DNA of 64,000 nucleotides, taken from positions 3,596,001 to 3,660,000 of the forward strand of contig JBHGNT010000016.1 of the NCBI GenBank assembly GCA_043228905.1. The letters are read 5' to 3'. Within the stretch, counting starts at the first letter, position 1, and each line of letters begins with the position of its first letter. The notes beneath the pieces are model-generated. The model saw nothing but the letters and a program-made list of their open reading frames with translations, did not search any database and had not been told where the DNA came from. This stretch comes from Azolla caroliniana. Lineage: Eukaryota; Polypodiophyta. A program made the position numbers and the translations under genes. Of this stretch, positions 57,697-64,000 are shown one piece after another.

Positions 57697-59520
57697 CTAG
57701 AGAGGTGGTTGATACCTCCAACGTATACAACAATTAACCATGTAGAATATGTTCATCCTTTCCCATCTCTTCTTAAAAACCTCTTTCTTTCGAAAGACTA
57801 CATCTAAATCACCCTTGATAGCGTCATATTCTCCTTTTAGTGTATACACCAAGGTCAACCAAATCTCCTTAACTACATCCACAACATTTCATTGAATTTG
57901 CTGAAATATCCTTCAACATCTACAAGTCCACAAAACCCATAATGTTATGGAACTAATAATCTCCCAAACCACCCCATTCTATATTGAATTAATAGGCATA
58001 CACGACGACACTTCCTCAACATATCGACCTCTTGTATGTAATACAAAGGTAACCTTTTCTTGTTCATAATCTTGTACCTCACCCTTAATAGCAACCCACA
58101 TCACTGCCCCCCATTTATATACTCTAGAGCCATATACCTCATGCAATAGACGTAATATCCTTTTCCAAACCAATTTGGCAGCCATACATGACCAGAATAG
58201 GTGATGAAGAGACTCCATCTCTAATCCACAAAAATCACACATCTTATCCATATCCTTACAATGCATCCAATCCCTAGTAGGAACCGCATAATGAACAACC
58301 ACCCATCTAAATAGAATAATCTTCTTTGAAATTTGCATAGCCCATAGCCATTTCCAAAATGTTGTCATATGAGTAGGACAAACATTATAACTCAACCATG
58401 TTGTAGCTTGTTGTTGGCCAACGAGGTATCCTACGTCGTAACATCTCCCTTCCCAATCGGACCGAATATTGAAAAAATGGAATCGGCCTAACATCCTCCC
58501 CTAAATATGATGTAGGTAACCACTTCCCATTCCCCTTGATGAACATTAGGATCAAGGTCTAGGATCCAAATCTTATCTACCTTAGCGAGACGTCTAACTG
58601 GTTTTAATGTAGCCTCAACAAGACATTCATCTTCTAGGGGGGATCAACCCTAATCATCCATCTTGTAAAACATCATAACTCAAGAAAGTATCCTTATCTT
58701 GAATGTCACATACTCCAAGTAAAATTTGAAAATTTGAAAATTTGAAAATAATCCCACCCATTTATGACAATTAGAATGTATATTATCCATCAAGTGTAGC
58801 TGCAATTTCCTTAACTCATCAACTACCATCTTTCCTCCTCTTATTCCTCTAGATTCTTGTTGCATAATATCAGTAGGATTGTGAACAAAGCGTTGCCACT
58901 TACTAAAAGATGAGGCAAAAGATGAATCCACTTGAGCCCAATTTAATCTCACTCTCCTCCCCAACATAGATCCTTCATCATCTAGAAATAAAGGATTCCA
59001 AACCAAGGGTTGATGTAAACATTCATCCATCTAAGTGGGCCAAACTTGTTGCAAATTATCTTTTAGGGACCACCAGGCTCGCTTTATCGCAACAAAGAAC
59101 CTTTCATTCTAAAATACTATCTTATGCGAATGAAAGTTAGGAATAAACCACCATCGAAGAGACATTGTCCATTCACCTCCAGTTTTCGAGAAGACCTCTT
59201 TCATTCTTAACTGAAGAAGCGTCTTCCACAGTTCATTTCCTAGCAGTAAACCTTGCACTATAAATGTTGTCAATAGTGCCTTACATTGCATCAGAGGATC
59301 TACCAAACCTAAAGCCCCTTGAAAGGTCAGCACTATAATTGTTTTCCAAGTTACCTAGGGTCTAACATTCTTAAAATCAGTAGAACCACATACAAAATTT
59401 TTAATCAACCTTTGTAACTTTGACAACACCAATCTCAATTGACTTGCACATTTAATGTGACAATAAGACGAAATACAAACTATATAGATATCCAAACTCT
59501 TTCTCTTACACAGTCGGCGT
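57697..59520 (-). mobile_element. LINE ORF2 C-terminal half
   Basis: Minus-strand frames from high to low: RT thumb (LQRLIKNFVCGSTDFKNV, then GALGLVDPLMQCKALL and ELWKTLLQLRMKEVF), linker (HQPLVWNPLFLDDEG, LGRRVRLNWAQVDS), zinc-binding domain (MQISKKIILFRWVVVHYAVP; CDFCGLEMESLHHLFWSC, a clear CX2C...HX4C) and terminus (EIWLTLVYTLKGEYDAIKGD, IRWRYQPPL). Stops and shifts are present. It is the longest LINE piece here. Instead of the usual 3' UTR it is followed by PPR-like sequence. Confidence 0.8.
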
Positions 59521-61210
59521 GACTATTATATATATCAACTAATTTTGTTGACAAAATCAGCTGCCTACAAGGGCAATTGGATGAGGTTTGCAACCACTCC
59601 GACGGCGTGGTCATTGCCCGCTTACACTTCTGGTAGAAATGGAGGAACACACTGATGGTGACACAAGGAAGAAACCACCCAAGTTGAAACCACCAAGCCC
59701 TATGCCGGTTGTCTCCTACTCACCTTCCGCCCTCCCTCCGTTGAAGGCCAAAGGATTGGGCTCATGTTGGCCAGAGATGATTGCCACTCTGGATACCTAC
59801 TTACATTAAGTAGAAAGTAAGAGAGGATATGTACATAGTTTCATATTCTTGAACTCGATCGGGGGGTGATTCCCTGACTTATATACTTGTAGTCTTTCTG
59901 TAAAAAAATTCCTAACTAATTAGACAAAATCCCATCTAAGCTCTAAGGTGTACAGTGTGAGCATGCATGAGGACTACCATCGTGAGCTTCTCTTATATGT
60001 AACAAAAAATTTGTATTGTAACGATCGCTCTTTTCTTTTTGGGTACAAGAACGCATACCACATGCCGCTACGAAAGAAGGGTTTGGTCTACCTAGTCAAT
60101 TCTCAATATTTCCAACAAAATCCTTGTCAAATTTGCCAAATGTGTAAGAATGATAGCGAATAAACTAAAAGGCATCTTATACAATGTTTCATTAAAATGG
60201 AATATGGCTTTTTATCATAAACAAAGTCATATAAAAAACAATATAGCAAATACATATGAGTGAAATGCAACCAAATGTGTCCACAAACAATGCATAAGGT
60301 TATCTATCATAGATTTTGGAACAAAAACTATATATATGCTATATCAACTTTTAATGGAACGAATCATCATAGAATCTTGTAGAAAGAGCAACTAGTGAAA
60401 GGATAAAACCTAGAAGAACATATTGTCCACAAAATTTATATACCATTGCTAACCATCCTTTTTTGCTATATATGGATAACTTAATGATAAGGTTTAATCC
60501 ATCAAATATACATTGTAAACTCCACAAAATTCAAGAGGATTTGGATAATTTAATTCAAGGGGCCGTTAATGTCAATGTCTCACAAAGCAAGCCTTCTTTG
60601 TAAAACTTTTAGAATGTGGAACCCATCGTAAATTTTACTTTATCACTTACAAGATAAGTTTTCTTCCTTGCCTTTGAGAACATTTGTTACAAAGTAAATC
60701 CCATGCCTCTTGATACTTTTGGATATTATCTTCATGTGTTTCTGCTAAGCCTCTCTTCTTTTTTTAGTATACCATCCTTTGTGACAAGAGACTTTCACAT
60801 CACTCCACATCTATAGACTTTTATATATATGCTTTCTCACATCACTCCAAATATGTGTGCTTTTATGCATAGGCCTTCACATCACCCCATGCACGTAGTG
60901 CTTCCAAAGGATGGCCTCATTTACATTTCTTAAGTTTACATAAAAATGGCATACACTTTGTAGTTGCAAATGATAAAATACAATGTTAGGACTTACAGAA
61001 AAATCACGGCATTGGTAATGTGTTCTCAATCTTTTCTCATGCCATGAGGCTCAGTAGAATCGACCCACTTTTATACAACTAATATCCAACAAATCAGTTA
61101 TAGAAGTTTCTTAATGTAGACAAGATATCACATATGGGGGCATCCTTGAACCACATTGCACATAAACTGGTCATTAATAATACATTTTGGTCTAATGGAA
61201 AATATGTCGG
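59521..61210. other. intergenic stretch downstream of the DHHC gene
   Basis: A 73-codon Pro-rich frame at 59588-59809 (KKPPKLKPPSPMP) lies in a locally GC-richer segment but has no recognised family; I do not call it a gene. The part near 61200 should include the 3' UTR of the DHHC gene. Confidence 0.35.
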
Positions 61211-61687
61211 TTAATCTCTTCGCGGAGTGTCCACATGGAAAAGGCTATGGCTGCTTTCTTGGTGAGGACTACAAGGAGGGCTGAAAGAAGGCATAGATAG
61301 AATCTCTGGGGAAATCTCCTTGTTCCAATTACTTTCTTCTTCACTATGATAAACATTATTAGAATCTGGCTGCTGAATGTCCCTTGGATAAGGATACACA
61401 AGACCATGTTTAATTTCTGGTTTGAATCCTTCATCTGATTGGCCACGAGCAATGTCTTCTGAATATGCTTTACCACCCAATTCCGCATCACCACCGTGAA
61501 CATCTTTGTTACTGCTCAGTGCCATTATTACAGTATCAAGATTTTCAACTTGCCCGAAATTTGACTCATTAATTTTGGATGGTGGAATTTTGGAGCACAA
61601 AATCTCCTTAAAGTTGCCAAGTATACCCTTGTCGTATGGGTTCCCATTGTGATCATAGTAGCGATACCTGAAGTTCTCGTATGTCGT
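61211..61687 (-). CDS. DHHC palmitoyltransferase, last exon (cytosolic C-terminus)
   Basis: It encodes the last 158 residues. The acceptor TTTTAATCAG|ACGACATAC places TTYENFRYRYYDHNGNPYD directly after STNQ of the previous exon. TTxE is a conserved motif after the fourth membrane helix of DHHC enzymes, and the NP-DKG and NFKE stretches match plant PATs. The remaining tail is hydrophilic, Ser/Asn-rich and ends in a short DTPRRD. The phase-0 joint and the uninterrupted frame make the exon secure. The stop codon ends at 61211. Confidence 0.9.
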   Translation of the reverse strand, partial: TTYENFRYRYYDHNGNPYDKGILGNFKEILCSKIPPSKINESNFGQVENLDTVIMALSSNKDVHGGDAELGGKAYSEDIARGQSDEGFKPEIKHGLVYPYPRDIQQPDSNNVYHSEEESNWNKEISPEILSMPSFSPPCSPHQESSHSLFHVDTPRRD

Positions 61688-63249
61688 CTGATTAAAACAA
61701 TGTAAGATTTGACTAATTATATACTAGCACACTCCCTCTCTCCCTCCCTCCTATGATGGGGTTCCTGTGCATCAAATGAGGTAATACAAATATAGACATT
61801 ATGAGGACCAATCAAAGTACTACCTATGTGAAGTGAGAATTGCATAGATAGGTTTGTATGGTGAAGTCCAAGGTTGACATTGTGAATCATGATTGACCTC
61901 AAATTGAGAAATGACATGGAAATTGTGGCATTATCCTCTACGGCATTAAAAAACCATGATTGGAGAGCTATACTCCAAAGTAACACAATAGGAGCATTTA
62001 AAAGGTTGGTTAACCATGAAAAAGTCCAAGTAGAACAAAAGAGCATGTTTTCTGTAGTTTCGTGTAAAAACCTTACATTCAGAACTATAACTTCATTTCA
62101 TTAGTTTCAACCTAGTTTCAACCATAGTAAAAACAGGATTTCCATATACCTGCAGTTGAAGCATTGTAACAAGATCCATTGCAATTATCAAATTAAGCTG
62201 AAATTCATACACATGCACTGAAATATTAAGTTTAAAAGAGTCACGGAAAAATACATGCGAAGTATGTATGGTGAAACAGTGGCATATGAAATACAAAATA
62301 CGCCTCGAACGGTGCTGCCTTTATAAAATAGATGGAAAACTCGCCATCCAAGCATAAATCAAGAACTTACATCTTGTTGTGTACCGCAAAAAGTTGCAGT
62401 TGTCAGCAAAATCAGAATTTGGCAGAAAGCCGCACCTGTTGCTACAATGCTCCTGCTCTTGGCAGGAAACCAGAAATTACCCACCCAACTTTGCTCCATA
62501 GAGTGATCCAATATGGAATGTACATTTGGAGGAGGAAGTGTCTCCGATGTACTGTGATGTGGCTTGATCTTATAAAGATGTGCAATCTGAACCATGGTCC
62601 ATGACAAAGAGGAATGGCTCTCTGATTCCACTTTAACCAGGATGTTTGCTTATACATTACTAGTATCCCTAATAATATCCATGCAGAAGAAATTTGTCTA
62701 TTTTCTCTGCCTAGGTGGATTTCTGCGCATCTAGGTCTCCCTCAAGTGGCCTTTTCAAGGTCTTCTTATCTCTAGAAAGAATGGCAATAACAATCTTTGA
62801 GTAGTGTACTCTGTCACTCTCTGGAGAATCCAGGCATTCAGCATATAAAGGACATCATTTACTAATCATAGCCTAAAAGGCATTAAAGCCATGCAGTTTG
62901 AAGGAATCTTCCACATGTGGACAATACTCTAAAATCTGTTCATCTTTATAGCATTATTGCCTTGTAAAATGCAAAACCAACATATCTCCATATTTCAATA
63001 GTAAAGTTGCCATTTATATCTTTGGTATTGCATTAACAATAAATGATGCATAGGTTTTCACATTAACACTTCTAAGTGCCCTTAGTGAAGTAACTTGGCA
63101 TTAGTTGAGGTCAAATGCGTGCTTTATTTATTTATTGTGGGTTTCTTCACATTTAATCCATGCAATTTCACATATAGCATAAAGGAAATTAAACAATGCC
63201 AAAAATGTATATGAAAAAAGCAAACATGAGAGCTAGGGTCATACAATAC
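61688..63249 (-). other. 1.56-kb intron of the DHHC gene
   Basis: Donor GTATTG after 63250 and acceptor TAATCAG before 61687. No repeat family is recognised. A non-family open segment at about 62360-62500 on the same strand ends in a good donor (GAT|GTAAGT) and might be a cryptic exon. Confidence 0.75.
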
Positions 63250-63486
63250 CTGATTTGTGCTTATCAAGTACGCATGAAACACAGTGAGACCGCCGACAAA
63301 CCAAGACGCTAGAAAACAATAAGCCATTAGAGCGACAGATGCAGGTGATCTTTGGAATGCTTTCCAAACTGTATTTGGAGAATTTCCATCCATGAGCTTT
63401 TTTATTCGTAACGCACACATTGCGATAACAAAGAAGCATAACAATGTTGACGTGAATATGAACGTTATAAAGAATGGATAATTCCT
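63250..63486 (-). CDS. DHHC palmitoyltransferase, internal exon (membrane helices 3 and 4)
   Basis: 79 codons in phase 0 on both sides, with acceptor TTGCAG|AGGAAT and donor CAG|GTATTG. It begins RNYPFF right after the catalytic domain (CIGR|RNYPFF) and contains two membrane helices: FFITFIFTSTLLCFFVIAM and MAYCFLASWFVGGLTVF. Between them is a charged cytosolic loop (RIKKLMDGNSPNTVWKAFQR). It ends in LISTNQ. Confidence 0.93.
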
Positions 63487-63687
63487 CTGCAATACAATAA
63501 AAACAACCAAATGCTATAAATAAAAACAACACGTCAAAAAATGAAAAACAACAAGGGAGAAAAACCTAAGTACCCATCTTGTTGGATGCTCATCAGAATT
63601 CCTCTCTGTAGTACATAATTCATAATACTACATGTGGGTACCCTGGTATTTTTCAAAACTTGGGTATTTTGGTGTTGATATACATAC

Positions 63688-63951
63688 TCTTCCAATGCAT
63701 TGCCCTATCCATGGGCAATGATGATCGAATCGGTCTACGCAATTGTTGCAAATGGAGCAGTGTGAACACCGAAGGGGCCTATGATGACGACAGGTCTGAC
63801 AATACTTCCTCTTTACTATCTTTCCATTCACAATTTCATCAATAGGTTGCCATGCAGATGAATCAAATAATGATTCGAAAGCTTCCTTGTTACTATTCCG
63901 AGGGATTATTCCTGGATCTCGACTCGCTGTTAGCAAGAGAGATATTAAGAC
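63688..63951 (-). CDS. DHHC-type protein S-acyltransferase, exon with catalytic domain
   Basis: 88 codons in phase 0. The exon starts after TTTGCTCAG with VLISLLL, the end of membrane helix 2, followed by the DPG motif in SRDPGIIPRN. The catalytic cysteine-rich domain runs from KYCQTCRHHRPLRCSHC to DHHCPWIGQCIGR. It contains the zinc-binding cysteines and the DHHC tetrad whose Cys takes the acyl group. Such enzymes attach palmitate to cysteines of membrane-associated proteins at the Golgi or plasma membrane. The exon ends at AGA|GTATGT. Exons for the N-terminus and helix 1 lie beyond the window. Together with the two downstream exons, 325 residues are visible, all key motifs intact. Confidence 0.95.
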
Positions 63952-64000
63952 CTGAGCAAAGATAAATGGAACACAGCATAAAATTTCATCATGTTTTGAA

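Noticed and set aside
59588-59809. Small Pro-rich protein gene
   Set aside because: 73 codons, no signal peptide, motif or splice context; it lies between LINE debris and intergenic DNA.
1-64000. CRISPR arrays, bacterial operons, phage or organelle insertions
   Set aside because: No regularly spaced short repeats with unique spacers, no bacterial gene organisation and no organellar gene sequence were seen; gene structures are spliced and plant nuclear.

Overview
This is an AT-rich nuclear fragment from a large-genome land plant. The support is an LC8-type dynein light chain gene and a DHHC S-acyltransferase gene with kilobase introns (about 4.7 kb and 1.6 kb), a plant lipid-transfer protein gene, PPR-derived pseudogenes, and plant-type Copia, Gypsy and LINE elements. 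The long introns and heavy retroelement load fit a gymnosperm or another large-genome seed plant, but that is inference. Nothing here is bacterial or organellar.

Only three host genes have convincing coding structure, all on the minus strand: (1) a secreted DIR1-like lipid-transfer protein (2041-2368, first exon); (2) an LC8 dynein light chain with a long N-terminal extension (exons 17261-16422 and 11751-11590, 333 codons); (3) the C-terminal 325 residues of a DHHC palmitoyltransferase (63951-63688, 63486-63250, 61687-61211), whose 5' exons lie beyond the window.

The rest is mostly mobile DNA. From about 22.0 to 33.8 kb there is a three-layer nest. A minus-strand LINE was split by a decayed minus-strand Ty1/Copia element with about 7-8% LTR divergence. 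That Copia was split in turn by a plus-strand Copia (25200-30470) with 578-bp LTRs that look identical and one uninterrupted 1357-codon gag-pol frame. This inner element is the youngest and is plausibly still competent. From 47.3 to 53.3 kb a minus-strand Ty3/Gypsy element (TSD ATACT) sits inside a minisatellite. It has lost gag, protease and most of RT. It keeps RNase H and integrase and carries an extra ORF of about 998 codons downstream of pol, and part of that ORF is duplicated in inverted orientation at the damaged 5' LTR.

LINE fragments occur at 20.2, 22.0/33.4, 33.8-36.2, 37.2-38.4, 45.7-47.0 and 57.7-59.5 kb. Four PPR-derived pseudogene copies (5.8-7.0, 21.4-22.0, 39.6-40.1, 56.1-57.7 kb) end in the same short 3' tail as the LINEs. 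In the 56-59.5 kb copy the LINE C-terminus runs directly into PPR sequence and then into that tail, which suggests LINE-mediated capture and spread of a PPR fragment. Microsatellites, tandem duplications, a near-perfect hairpin, a tRNA-like SINE head and possible DNA-transposon remnants fill much of the remainder. Exon and element borders were placed by eye and may be off by a few bases.
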